64,000 bases of DNA from Nemopilema nomurai (GCA_003864495.1 ML133394.1:1922001-1986000), one strand, 5' to 3'. Positions 23,901 to 45,500 are shown, counted from the first letter of the stretch. Translations and numbers: made by a program. The notes: generated from the letters alone by a model not told the origin.

Positions 23901-25212
23901 CCACTTCGTTATATTTGTTGGTGTTCGATCTTTCAAGGCTGCCAATGATATGAAGAAATAAGTCACGCCCTTATCCGACCACGCCCTAAGCCACACAATA
24001 TTGGCAGCAAATCTGGACTTTTTAGCCTCCCCCCAAATTGTTTTGTACCACCGTCCATGACTAGCATTGTGCAGTTTGTTATACGCATTGACACTAATTT
24101 GGGGATGTGCTGGCAGGAAAGAAGCGTATTTATATATTAATTATTTTATTCCAGACCGTGAAAAAAACGTTTGGCAGGATAGATAAAACACTTGAATGGT
24201 AGGGGGAGGTGGTTAGTGGGTTGTTGTGAAGGAGCTTACCTAAACATCATTTGGGCAAATCTGTTTTGCTTTGCCAGTAGTCTTACCACGTTGGAATTTT
24301 ACCACTTAGAAGTGCTTTCATATTAGACCTGTCTGATAACCTCACGATTAATCAAGGAAATCGTGTTCTTGTACAGCATAAATTTAGTAAGGCAAACAAA
24401 TTATAGATATTGCATAATTCCAAGTAATTCTGGTTGTGAACATTTCTGTTCTTTAAAAGCATGGGTTGCATGCAGTTTCAAATGATTGGGTATTTCTTCA
24501 ATTTTGCGGAACGATAAACTGGAAAATTGCAACAAGTCTTTAATTGTATGAGTTAAGTTTGTAAATAGATCTGGTTTTTCTAAATCTACCTGAAACGCTA
24601 AAAATCGTCACTTGTAAGAAACCAATCCCTTGTTAACAGAGGCAAGATCGTCTAATTTAACCAAAACAATTTTTTGGTGTGTAGCTGATATCTATATTAT
24701 GCTTACGCCTTTTTCAAGGGCTGCGATTTCCGCAATTTGACTTTATTGAGGAAGCTGCTTGAATGAAAATTGGAACACAGAAAGCAGCCTGCCATTGCTG
24801 CTTCCAATCAGTCGATCGCTTTTCTTTCTTCGCAAACCGCTTTTCTTTGTTCCAATAAAACATCAAAGCTACTATGAAAAGTCACGGTTTGAGCAAGGCT
24901 TACACCAAAGACCTCTCTTACAACAACTCCATATGGTTCTGTTTGGCTAATTCTTAATTTCAAATATTCGAGTTATTTCCACGCCCCTTTTCTGAAAAGC
25001 AGGTGAATTGATAGCTTGAACATGATAAACGAAAGAGAGTTTAGGAGACTTATCTAACAGCATTCTTTTTGAAGTATGTAATAACATTCTTTTTCTGGAT
25101 ACTTATCTAGCAACATAACACTCTTTCAACCAAAATAACGTATAAATCAATTTCAAATTCAGGTGCAAAGGATGAGAACTCTGGAAGTGTTGGCAGTTTT
25201 GCAGCTGTGACT
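20958..25212. other. Unique region between the array and the RdRP gene; no gene supported
   Basis: AT-rich sequence with no ORF carrying a domain I recognise. A possible exon lies near 21702-21771, where an acceptor TTACCAG precedes an open stretch ending CGGCAG before GTATGC, but no partner exon in matching phase was found. Near 25150-25162 an acceptor-like TTCAAATTCAG precedes sequence open into the kinase-RdRP gene, so that gene may have an upstream non-coding or short coding exon here. Confidence 0.5.
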
Positions 25213-28200
25213 ATGGTCAAAATATTTTTCTGTGGGCCTGGAGGATCGGGCAAGACGTCTTTAGCAAATGGCCTAAGAAAGGAGAAGAAATTTAAAACGT
25301 TTTTTAGTATCCCAGAAGTAGCAAGGACGATAGTGAAGAAGAGGGGAATCACCAGACAGTCTATCGACAAATTCGATACAAAGGAGTTTCTTCAACTTCA
25401 GGGAGACATCCTCCTGGCGCAAAATAGGGCAGAGGAAAAAGCTTCTGGACATGACAATCTCCTCTGCGATCGTACCGTGTTGGACTGCCTGGCTTACGCT
25501 TTATGGAAAACTGAAGAGGAATTTCAGTATGCAAAGCTGGAAGAAATGCTGAAAAAGCACAAGGTATGCGATTATGGCCACAAATATTAGTGTTTCGGGG
25601 ATCCAATGCTGTCAGCTTTTCATTTTTCAAGTCCAATACGCTTTGTTTTGATAAAATTTGCAGATCAGTTGTACTAGATCTTCTAAATCAAGCAAAACAA
25701 CTCCTCTCTGGCAGCCATTAAATTATATAATGATATGACTAGAGGTGATTTCGTTGGTTTTTTTTATTTTGCGTCAAAGTAGACTGAGGCAAACCAAAAC
25801 ATAAATAATTCACGTAGAAAACACATTAGATTAATTTCATGAAATACTGACTCGGTAAACAAAGTATTGACTTACAAGGGTGCAAAGCTTATTTCAAGGT
25901 AAAAGGAACTCACTTCTCTTTTAACCATTTTTCAGTGCTTAAATGGTTTCAATGGTGTCATGGAACAATCGCCATATTTTTTCAGATAGTCAACGCGTGA
26001 CTTCCACAATTCGCAATGTTAATTTTGTGAGTGAATTCGCAACAAAGAACGGTACTTTTATAAACTTTTCGGAGCTATTTCTGTTAATATTTCAAGTTTT
26101 AAAATTTACTTTCTTGTAGGCCCTTGTTGACAAATCAGTAGCGAGATATCAAAAGTCGTTAATCGTTTTGGTGCATCCGTGGTCCCAACAGGAAACAGCT
26201 GATGATGGAGTTCGGCTCTCTATGTCCCACGAGCAGTGTGCAAGATTCGCCGAAATCTTGACGGAACTTCTGAACAGGTTCAAAATTGGGTACTTGAACT
26301 TAGCAGATTTTGATTTCAAATCTCGCCTGACTGTTCTTGAGCGTGCAGCAGAAGGTCAAGTTCAAAGAAACAGCTACAATTTGCAGCACTACATGGAAAT
26401 ATCTGCAAAGCGAAGCAAGAATGCTAGGAAGGCTGGAAGTCCGGCGAGTAACAAAGCAACCAACGATACTTACCTCTCATTTTACCTTGGTAGTCCTGAT
26501 GATAGAAAGTTCATCAGGTCGATGAAGTTTTGCGAAGACAAGGCAATTCTCGGTTTCACGGAGCTTGAAAGCAAGAAAGGGAGGCTTTTCCATTACATTG
26601 ATGTAGACGATTTTTTTTGCCTTGAATTCGACGGTAAAGTCCGGGCTACGGATGTCCAGAGGATGCTTCTTGGGAATATTTTTGTAAGCGGAGAGCAATT
26701 CAGCTTCTTTGGCTGCAGTATGTCGGGCCTGAGGACCCGGAAGGCTTTTCTTTTGAAAGGAGACGCGGGAAACGTCAAGCGCACACTGGCCAAGTATGGG
26801 GAGTTTGAGAAAATATCGTCGGTTTCAAAACGCATGGCTCGAATAGCCTTGCTGTTCAGCTCTGTACATCTGACCGACATAAAGGTTGACTCGAGAATGA
26901 TAACCAATGCAGAAGACATATATTCAACTGACAGGAAATACAACTTTTCAGACGGTTGTGGTGGTATAAGCATGGGACTAGCTAAAGCTGTCATGCTGCA
27001 AATGCCCGAGAATGAAAAGATCAAAGCTCCTTTCAACTATGTGCCATCAGTTTATCAGATTCGACTCCAAGGATACAAAGGCGTTGTTGCCCTAGATGAA
27101 CGAATGGAGGGCAGACAACTTTTAGTTAGGCCATCCATGAAGAAGTTTGAGACGTTAGCACTGCCAAACATAGCCTTGTGTGGCTTCAGCAGGCCATACA
27201 CTTATGGGAATTTGAACAGGCAATACATCCACCTACTGTCAGCGCTTGGGGTGCAAGATGAAGTGTTTCTAGCGCTTCAAAGAGAGCAGCTCCGGCTAAT
27301 ATCAGAAATGCTATCTGATGTGAATGCAGCCATAACAATGCTTCACTGGATGAAGAAGCCACAAGTTGCTGACATGATTATGATGCTGGCCAATGATGAG
27401 ACCTGCTCAGATGGACGGAGGGGCTTGTTACTTCGCAAAAGCATCCGCAACGCGCTTTTGGGGATCAGGAGAGATTATATCGCGAAAGGGGAGAGGTTGA
27501 AGAACGATGGGAAGGTGAAAGAAAAGCTTCGCATTATAGTGAAGAAATCGAGACTGCTTTATGGTATTTGTGATCAGGAAAGTCAGCTCAGACAAGGCCA
27601 ATGCTATTTGCGGGTGACAGTGAACGATGTCCCAAAGACAATAACCGGTAAAATTGTGACAGGGCGAATGCCTAGTTATTTGCTTGGTGATATTCGTGTT
27701 CTACAGGCAGTGGATGTGCCTGGATTGTGCCATCTTGTTGACTGCATTGTGTTTCCGACAGTGGGCAGAAGGCCGCATGCCGATGAACAGTCCGGAGGGG
27801 ACCTCGATGGAGACAAGTTCTTTGTCACGTGGGACAGCCGATTGATCCCTCCCAAAACGATGCCAAGCCATGAATACCCAGCAGCTGAATCGAGGCACGA
27901 AGGTGCAGTTACACAAGCAAAGATGATAAGGTACTTCTCGGTACAGAACCAGGCAACGAAGATTGCTTGGTTGCTGCCTAGCTTGTTTGAGCGATGGGCT
28001 GACACGAGAGGGCCCCAGTCAAGAGAATGTGAACACATTGGGCAGTTGTACGGGAGGGCCATCGATGCTACAAAGACTGGCGAAGTATTGAGGATTTCCG
28101 AGAGTCTGCTAACGCCACCAACAGTTGATGGGAACAGGGAGATGTTCGTTTGGCAAAAGATGGATGCTGAGGCTAAGCTAAGTAAGTCAAACTTGATCAA

Positions 28201-31200
28201 TTCAGATTTGCAGCTTAAAGACGAGCTTTATCCAGATGACATTTCGATGGATTTCGTCAAGCAAGTTCTTGAAGATGAGGAAATAGAAATGTCGGAGTAC
28301 CAGAAATTCAACTTCTTGTGGCGCGTTGCACTGAGCAAGTTCCAAGACGAAGTGGAAGCAGCAGAGTTCATTAATGGCAATTTCCGTACCCAAGTGAATT
28401 TCGCATTGTTTACATCGACGGAGAAGATGCATGCAATTGATGCTGGAGTCTCCCCATCCTTCGTTGCAAATGCACTCACAAAATCCACAATTTTGAGCAG
28501 CGAGGATGTTGAGCACATTAATGTGCCGATAGCTATTGTGCCGTGGGGAATGGTCTATCAGTCTGAGCATAGTGCGTTTTCCCTCAACTCACTGTCAAAG
28601 AAGTTGCCATACTACGACGAAGTGCTTATTTGCCTTCAACTGCCTGATGAAGTGACAATATCTCTTAAGATCATGAAGCGACTCTTGCCAGGCACAAGGC
28701 AATTGTTTGAAAAGGGCACCTTCACTGCCACGTTCATATCGAAGAGGTTTGGCTACCGTAAAAGCTTCAGTCCTGGTTCTGAGTTTTACTATGATTTAGA
28801 GGACGGCCGTCTACAGATCTACAGAAATGGAAAATTGGCACAGACCTTTCTTTGGCTGAAGTGCAGCAATGTCCAGTTGGGAAACGAGCAAGGAGCGAAG
28901 GCCATCAATTTTCGCGCAGAGACTGAAGTGCAAGATTGCATCAGCGTTGATCTATCCAGCTTCGGTGGGAATATTCTAAGACCGTCCGCCACTAGTAAGC
29001 CTCATCCATTAGTCCGGAAGGCCCCCTTAGCCAGTGTTGAGGTATTTGCATCAGTTAACGGCCACCCTGCGTATCCAGATCTTCTTGTTGGCAACGAAAT
29101 CGAAACTGTGGAGGAGCAACAGAAGGAGTGTTCATCGGAGGAACCTGACAACAGAGTCGTTTCCAGACTCCTACTTGAGAAAATAGACGCAATCAGAGCC
29201 CAGCAAGTAGTTACACCCAAGGACGGTGAAGAGCTCTTGGACCAAATTGTTGCCTATTGCATTCCTTGGAATGGAAACTGCACGACTGCAACACAACCTG
29301 CATTGGATTCGTTTATAGAAGAAATTCTACCACCAACTACCCCATGGAAACGTCGGCTGCACATTGCTATCTGTGTTTGTAGACTTGGGCATTTCTACTT
29401 GGCCGAGAAGATTCTTCTTCAGGAGCCATTTGATGAGATACCTGATCTCAGTAACGAGGAGTTTCTGCAAATAATGGAGCACTGGATAGCAGTTTGGTAC
29501 ATACCACCAGGCATTTTGGTTGAGTGGGTGAAAGTCCTAAGGTTATTGCAACTATCAAAACCCCACGTTTCACAGCAAGAAACGTACTTGATTAATGTCG
29601 CATGGAATGCTTTTATAGAGTTGGCAAATGACGTCACTCTTTGCAAGGAGAGGTTGTCTATGTCATTCATTGACAATCTAAGGGCTAGCTGCACTAACCA
29701 AGGAAAGAACTTGTCCATTTCAATGTATCGTACAAGCCATCTGCAGAGTTTGGCGAATCTTCCTGCAAGTGGAGACTATGTGATTTTGTTAAGAGGGAAG
29801 GATTGGCAAAAGGCGAGTAACTTTAGTGCTACAACGTCAATTGCACGTGTCATAAGCTCTGTGCCTGCTCCATTTTCTGTTACGCTGGAACTACTTGATG
29901 ATGTTATGCCAGCTGTCTTTAAAAACGATGCTGAGCCAACTCCCTCCAGTTGGACAGTTTGCCCTTTGGCACATGCAAATATAACTCTCTTCTCAAGAAT
30001 CATAGGAGCGTGTAGTTCTCTGCTTTCTTCGTCAGTGAATGGCACGCTCTTCGGTTTAATTTTGGCGGATTCAAGTCAGCCGTGTGTAAGCCATATTCCA
30101 GCTGCGTGTAAATCCACAGAAAAAGTCAAGGGGGCTGAAGCAATGGAGCTAGATCCTGCCCAGGTCTCATCTGTAAATGACGCCCTCAGAAGTCCGCTTA
30201 CGCTCATTCATGGACCCCCTGGAACAGGCAAAACTAAAGTAGCATGTGCCATTTTGCAAGGGATGGCCGAAAGGCGAAAAGGAAGTCAAAGCACTGGGAT
30301 CCTAGCGTTGGCTGAAACGAATACTGCTGTCGACAATATGACCAGGATATTGACGAAGTTAGGCCTGAATGTGGTTCGAGTGGGAAATATGAAGCATGTC
30401 CCGGGCGATCTGTATGATGTAACACTGCAAGGAAAGTTAAGGTTAAGGGCAGAGTTGGAAGGAAAGAGGACTGACTTCCGGGACGAGAAAGGTAGGGTTG
30501 TCCACAGAAAGAGCTATGTCAGGTCAATATTGGACCAAGCCGAAGTGGTTCTCACGACATGTGCTGGAGTTGGTGACAGTGCTCTCTCAGACAGAAAGTT
30601 TACGTTTGTTCTGGTAGACGAAGCAACACAGACCAAAGAAGGCACAATTCTCTGCGGGCTAGCTAAAGGTGCAGAGCAACTGGTGATGATAGGGGACCCA
30701 AATCAGTTAGGACCAGTGGTTAAACTAGAGCAAAATTGGAAGTGGTTGTCAGATGATGATCACAGAAAGTGTCCGATGACTTGCAAAGTACTTTATTCCA
30801 CAGGCTTAGTGACAAGAAATTTGTTGTCACACACTTTTTGGATACCCAATATCGTATGCACCCATCAATGGCTGAGTTTGCCTCGGAATATTTCTACGGC
30901 GGCCAACTTCATTCCGGAACGACAGCGGAAAACCGACAGCCTAGTTGGAAGCTCACTAAGGCCCCGACTGCTTTTCTTCACGTCGAAGGAAATGAGAAGA
31001 AGGTTGGAGCTTCCTACCAAAATGAAGAAGAAGTGCGTACAATGAAGAAGATTGTTACCGAGCTACTGCGTGGCGCATGTGGTGATATTGCAGAAGCAAA
31101 TATTGCTATTTTGGCTCTGTATAATGGACAGGTTAGGAAGCTAAGAGACACATTACCACGCATTGAAGTCAATAGTATTGATGGGTTTCAGGGCAGAGAA

Positions 31201-32018
31201 GCGGAAATCGTTCTCGTATCAACAGTGAGATCAAAAGGCGATTTAGGTAAGAGTGTACCCTAGTTGCCGTGCTTTTGATTATAGGATCAGTACTTGAACT
31301 TTGTTTTCGAAAGCATTTGACATCAAGCTATCAGGGCCTGCAAAACGCTTGTTTTGTCTCTCTCTACGTGAGGTGCTCCTTCATAGCGTTGACGGTCATG
31401 GCCTTCTACTCTACCCTGCTCTTAGCTGTTTTTATCAATTCTTCACCTTCTACATTTGCCCACGTGCTAAAAGCTCTCACATTTCCAATTCTTATTCTTC
31501 CACGTACCCTTGTTTGGTCTATTGAAGCTTTTATAGTTTCGTGTTTCAGGTTTCTCGAAAAGAACTTTCCTAGATAATCTAAGTACATGTATAAGGCTGT
31601 TGTGATCTTCTTTTTCACAATGGCAAAAAAAAGCGGAACTAGTTTTTGCATACTTTGAGGATTGTCGGACGAAAAGTACTTTAAGTATGCAAAAACTAGT
31701 TTCGCTTTTTCTTGCCAATGTGAAGTTTTGAACCGCAAAGCATTTGTTCAGATATTCTTTTTCGATACTTCATGGTAATATTTTGTATAAATCATAGCTA
31801 ACTTAACTTTTATAGCAAACATCGTTGCTAACTATAAACTGTTTTGTCCAGGTTTCTCCGACGATAAAAGGCGCTTGACTGTGTTATTAACAAGGGCAAA
31901 GAGAGGACTCCTCATTGTTGGTCATCGGAATACTCTGATGAAGGCAGACATTTGGAATCAATGGTTAAAAACGGCGCATCACTTAAAGGAAGCAGACATT
32001 TTTCCGAAAGAAAGCTAG
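25213..32018 (+). CDS. P-loop kinase / RNA-dependent RNA polymerase / SF1 helicase fusion
   Basis: Segments: 25213-25563, 26120-about 30768, about 30769-31246 (frame break between), 31852-32018; about 1,880 aa if the break is repaired. Residues 1-190 resemble AAA_28/Ttd14-NadR P-loop kinases: Walker A GPGGSGKT (8-15), DRTVLDCLAY (86-95), DDGVR (145-149). The exon 1/2 junction (25563/26120) lies inside this domain and is phase 0, which ties it to the polymerase. The RdRP follows: FFGCSMSGLRTR, YKGVVALDE, LLVRPSMKKFE and the catalytic GGDLDGD (DLDGD at about 678, nt 27800-27814). The C-terminal helicase is UPF1-like: Walker A GPPGTGKT (about 1482), VDEATQT (about 1616), GDPNQLGPVV, YRMHP (30850-30864), SIDGFQGREAEIV, and motif VI TVLLTRAKRG after the last intron. 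The RdRP would copy RNA into dsRNA for small-RNA pathways and the helicase would remodel RNA; the kinase substrate is unknown. The 1-nt break is more likely sequence error or mutation than regulated. Confidence 0.85.
31616..31722. repeat. Inverted repeat (40-bp arms, 27-nt loop) in the last intron of the RdRP gene
   Basis: Bases 31616-31655 are the reverse complement of 31683-31722 with three mismatches, separated by 27 nt. A transcript would fold into a long near-perfect hairpin of pre-miRNA or hpRNA size. It lies inside the 31247-31851 intron. No clear target-site duplication flanks it, so it is not obviously a MITE; it could be a small foldback element or a small-RNA hairpin. Confidence 0.85.
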
Positions 32019-33145
32019 AAATTGGCGAAAGATGAACAATAGATTTTGAAGAAGATCACCTTACAACAAGAGACAAATGCTAATTTTAAATTATCTTCAC
32101 TGGATGGCTTTTCATGTACCTTGATTGACAAGAAACGATTAGCAATACGAAAATAATACTAGATGAGCTACCTTTTGTGTACTGAATTTAATTTAGCCCT
32201 ATATAAACGTTCTATATAAACACTTGAATTTTTCTTTGATTGCATTATGATTGAATTTGAATATGTGATAACGAGACTGTACTATTATACGCGTTTGAGC
32301 TCTAAAGGAGTCCCTGTGCAAGAATTATACCAACGAGAGGTCATTCCATTTGTAATAAAGCGGTATACACACGAAAACTGCTTGAATATATCGAGGAATT
32401 CAATTTGCACTTCAAGTTATATTTCCGCGGCCTTTTAGCTGAAAATTGGAAAATAACATGTGGAGGATTGAGGAAGAAGATGTGCCCTAATTTCCGAACC
32501 CCTTTTTATCGTCAAATAAGGTCAAATTTATCGTTTTAAAACAATGCTTTTTACTTTTATCAGCATCTGTGGATAGTCAACTTTTATCAAAGACTTTGAC
32601 TAGTAACCAACTTTTAGGTGTGATGATGATTTTAAAACACCATGTTGCTTAAGCTAATTTTGATTAAAATGCAATTACTCACGATTATTTCATACAAGAC
32701 TTACCAAATTTTTCTCTCCGAAATTGCACAGCAAGCTCAGAAGCTGGAGCCACCATTTTTCTCGCTAATTACCATACTTTTTGCTCCTTAATTTGAAATG
32801 TCTTCTTCAATCTATAATATATATGATGTGATTCATGACTTAGTTTGGTCTCCAAAGCTCAGCCTCCCTCTAATGTATCCAGAAACGCCAACACGGGGCT
32901 AGTGACGTCACGTCAATACAACATTCGCATTTCCGGCCGCATGACTGCGATGAAGTTTCTAACCAATCAGTGAAGGGATTCTGAAACATTCTTGACAAAC
33001 CATTTGGCGCCAATCGCCGGCCATTCCGCGAAAACGTGGTGACAAGAGAGCGAATCAACAGTTGAGCGCCTTTGACAGAAATAGCAAGATCAAAAAGGCA
33101 TAGCTTTTTAAGTGGATAGCTAGATAGTTCCAACAAGAAAACAAG
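32019..33145. promoter_or_regulatory. Intergenic region and CTP synthase promoter region
   Basis: It holds a possible polyadenylation signal for the upstream gene (AATAAA near 32354) and, close to CTP synthase, a perfect CRE/ATF palindrome TGACGTCA at 32903-32910 and a CCAAT box (AACCAATCAG, 32961-32970), about 240 and 180 bp before the CTP synthase ATG. These are plausible TATA-less housekeeping promoter elements. No gene is seen in the stretch. Confidence 0.5.
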
Positions 33146-41993
<8,848 letters not shown>

Positions 41994-42414
41994 AACATTA
42001 ATTGTATTTCTCATTGTTAAATCCTTTGTAAATAGTAAGTTCATTAATACTTCAATTGTTTTAATTATATGTCTGCATTTTGCGTAAGGGAATTGGTGCG
42101 TCCTGTAATTTTTAGAAAATTATCATTTTGAGAATGACAGTGCTTCAAATTTTGACAGTGCTTCAAATTTCCAATATTGCCCAGTCAGACCGTAAAAGCG
42201 AAGGCATGTACGTTAAAAAAGGGTAAGCATTTTTGGGGCTACTGATCTTAACAAACATGTTACTGCAAATGTGTTATGATAGAGGCCAATAATAAGATAG
42301 CAGCCTTCTCTTTTTCCGAAACCGTCCTAGCGGTTGTAAAGTCTGAGCAGCGGGCTTTTGGGGGGCTAATGTGCTTGACAAATATGTCACTGCAAGGGCG
42401 TTATGAAAAAGACA

Positions 42415-42420
42415 AATAAA
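42415..42420 (+). terminator. Possible CTP synthase polyadenylation signal
   Basis: AATAAA about 420 bp after the CTP synthase stop codon and before the convergent DGCR6 gene. No transcript evidence; nearer variant signals could be used. Confidence 0.3.
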
Positions 42421-42517
42421 TTTGATAGCGTTATTTCAAAAGGTTTAAGTTAGTTAAAAAGCAACAAAGTGTAAGAATGGTTGCTCATTTCGCATGGTGT
42501 GCATTTCCATTTCAATT

Positions 42518-45500
42518 TCAAGTAAGAAATTGAATGTTACCGAATTTTGCTGCTGTTAGCAAGAAAGCAGTCTTGGTAACGTGGTTCATGGCATTAGGCT
42601 GATGCCAGCACAAGCTGAGCTGCCAATTGCTGGGACTATCTGCGCAGCCAATTGCTGGGACTATCTGCGCAGCCAATTGCTGGGAAGGTTTCATATTCTG
42701 AAAGTCCATTTTGCCTGTCAACACCAACAATCAATAAATATTTGTTGTCGACTGTCAGATTCTCATCCTAAAAGAAATTTTGTACAGCAGTTTTAAATGT
42801 ATTTCAACAAAATTGATGTATTAAAACAATTTCAAGTCAGGCGAAAAAATATCAGAAAAGTATAAGTGTTTGCTCATGCAATTTAAAAATAAGGGAACAA
42901 ATAACGAAGCAATGCCGAAATTTCTATAAGTGTAAGTCAGGTGCATTTTACAAAACAGGTTCGATTTCAGACATTTCACTGAAAGTTCCAAAAGCCATAT
43001 AAAAGATCTGGCATTTGTGAAGACGAATCTCTAATGACTCAGCCGTTATAGATGCCTAGATATCCAAAGATGCTTGTAACTTGAAAATAAGCGGAGTGGC
43101 CTGCTTACCGCTATCTGGGATGAGCCTCGTTATGAAGTCGAGCAGATACATCTGGAGTTGTATTTCGTCCTGTTTGTTCGTTATGAAGAATAGGGGCACA
43201 CCAGCTCTCTGTAATTTTGAGAAGTGGCAAGTATTAATAACGTGTAAACCTTGCTTCTTCTGTTCAGCAAATTAGGTGTCGCGCTTCGCTCCTTATTTGC
43301 TTAGAACTTTCGATTTACCTTGCAATTCGACAAAACAAAAATGCTTGCGTTAAGAGATATTTGAAGTACGACAAAACTGAATTCTACTGCCAGGGGTGGA
43401 GCATCCGATCTCTCGCCAGAGAGATGGATAATGCATTCTCCCGTCCAAGAAATTGGCAGTCCGTCTACCCAATGGATAGACAACCGTTCTCCGGTCCAAG
43501 GGATGGAAAATCCGGTCTCCAACTTAAGGGATAGACAACCGTTTTCCGGTCCAAGAGATAGACAACCGTTCTCCAGCTTAAGGGATAGACAACCGTTCTC
43601 CGGTCCAAGGGATGGAAAATCCGGTTTCCCGCCCAAGAACCAAACAACAATCAACATAACTTCCGAACCTGCAAAGTGGCCTGCTGGTCAATTGCTTGCT
43701 GATCGATTTCAAGAACCATCTTCTGATCCAGTTGACTGAGCTCCTTTTCTAACCTTGTCTCCAAATCCTGAAATTTTTTATGAAAGATCAGTTCAAGACA
43801 TCCAGTTTAAAAAAAGAGCTGTGCTCGACATGACTCAGCCTTTGAGCCCATGCTTAACATTCGTATTTGTTTTTTGAAAAAATAATATCAATAATGCTTT
43901 CTGGCAAGAAGAAATTAAAACGTATTCTGTTAAAAGAATGCTCTGGTAGGTACAAAAGAACTTGGAACAACTGAATATTTTACTTTATAAAACTCCACTT
44001 TATGGACTTGGCACTAGCTATAAACCAACCACTCCAAAAATAATATTGGTAATTAAGTGAAGCTTGAATCAATCAGAGGAAAATTATAACAGAACTTGGT
44101 TAGGATTTGCAGCGTGATAACATTTATTTCAGGTTGAGGGAAATTAATGAATGCAAGTCAATGAAAGTCATAAGTGAGTAAATTCAACATTGAGCATAAA
44201 AATTTCCAACCTTTTTCTCCTCTGCATGTTCCCTTTCCAGCACCTTTGCCTGGTGTGGCCTCGATTGGCATTCCTGCATGGCAGCCAAGTGGCGTTTGTT
44301 TGTCTCTAACCGCAGTCCTGTAAAGGTACCAGTACTCAGTAGAAGAAAAGGGACCACCATATAAGGGGCTGGATATCTTCAACAGTGGTCTAAGCTATAT
44401 GCCTTAACTTTAGATTTCTAAACGACACCAACAGTAAACATTCACTTCAATTCAGCCCTCAGAATTTCAAAGTTGATCAACTGATATGATAAATGATTCA
44501 AAATTCTTTGCAATCAACTTATTGTGTATCATATCTGTTTTCAAATGATCTTTGGTACCAACTTGAGAGTATAAGACACAGCAAACAGTGATAGAAGAGG
44601 ATTGGCTGAACAATTAATTTCATACATCAGCTCTACATTGCAAAAAAACCTGTTTTAATAGTCTTTAAGGCGTGTATATTGTTGTATTCTTAATGTATCA
44701 TTGCTTTATTCTTTACACTCTACTTCTAGAATTTAGACTTCCTCCTGAAGTTTCTCTTTAGCAGAAACCAACAGGCCATAGTAATAGTCATGACTTTGTG
44801 AAAATGTATTTAAGTGGTAGAGAGACTGAATATAACAATGATTGCCTTTTGGAACTGTTTATTCAACCAACAGCTGGATTTTTAATAAGGGAAGAAAGAA
44901 AAACTTTCAGTACCTGATTCAATATCCCCTGTTATGTTTTAGGATAGAATCAATTAGAGATTTTTGCTCAATGAAACTGGGACATTTGACAATTGCTTTC
45001 CTATTCTCAAACCCCAATTTTTTGCAAAACTTTCTTGTTCAATCTAACCCACCTGAGTCATGGAGCCCATATCTTCCTCTTCTTAAAAAACTATCATTAG
45101 GCCTCGCTACCACTGTGCCTTTAGAGAAAAATATTACCAATTCTAACTTTGTTGTAGAGTTATTATCATAATAAGACCTGATGTGGAAAATATTATGAAT
45201 TTCAAGTGTATACACAGCTTCAAGGCTTCAGTCTGTTTCTTATAGGTTCAGAGTTTTCAAAGAAGATATCTGCACATGATCAAGGAAAACTCTTGTACCT
45301 TTCTGTTCTGACAACAATTTCATTCTTTTGTTCAGCAAATTTCTTTCAGACAATAATTGAATATCCTCTAGTCCCTTGACGATTTCAAACACAGTGTCAT
45401 CAAGCAATGATTCAGCGATTTCTGTTATGATTTCATTGCTGAGTTTCTTCTTGTACACACTGCAAAGAGGAAATGTTACTAAACAGGAGAGCAATTGACT

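Noticed and set aside
30757..30792. Programmed ribosomal frameshift in the helicase
   Set aside because: No consensus slippery site or obvious downstream structure; a single missing base is simpler.
43431..43739. 102-codon + strand ORF with 9-residue repeats
   Set aside because: It overlaps the intron 4 minisatellite and antisense exon 4 of DGCR6, and has no independent gene structure.
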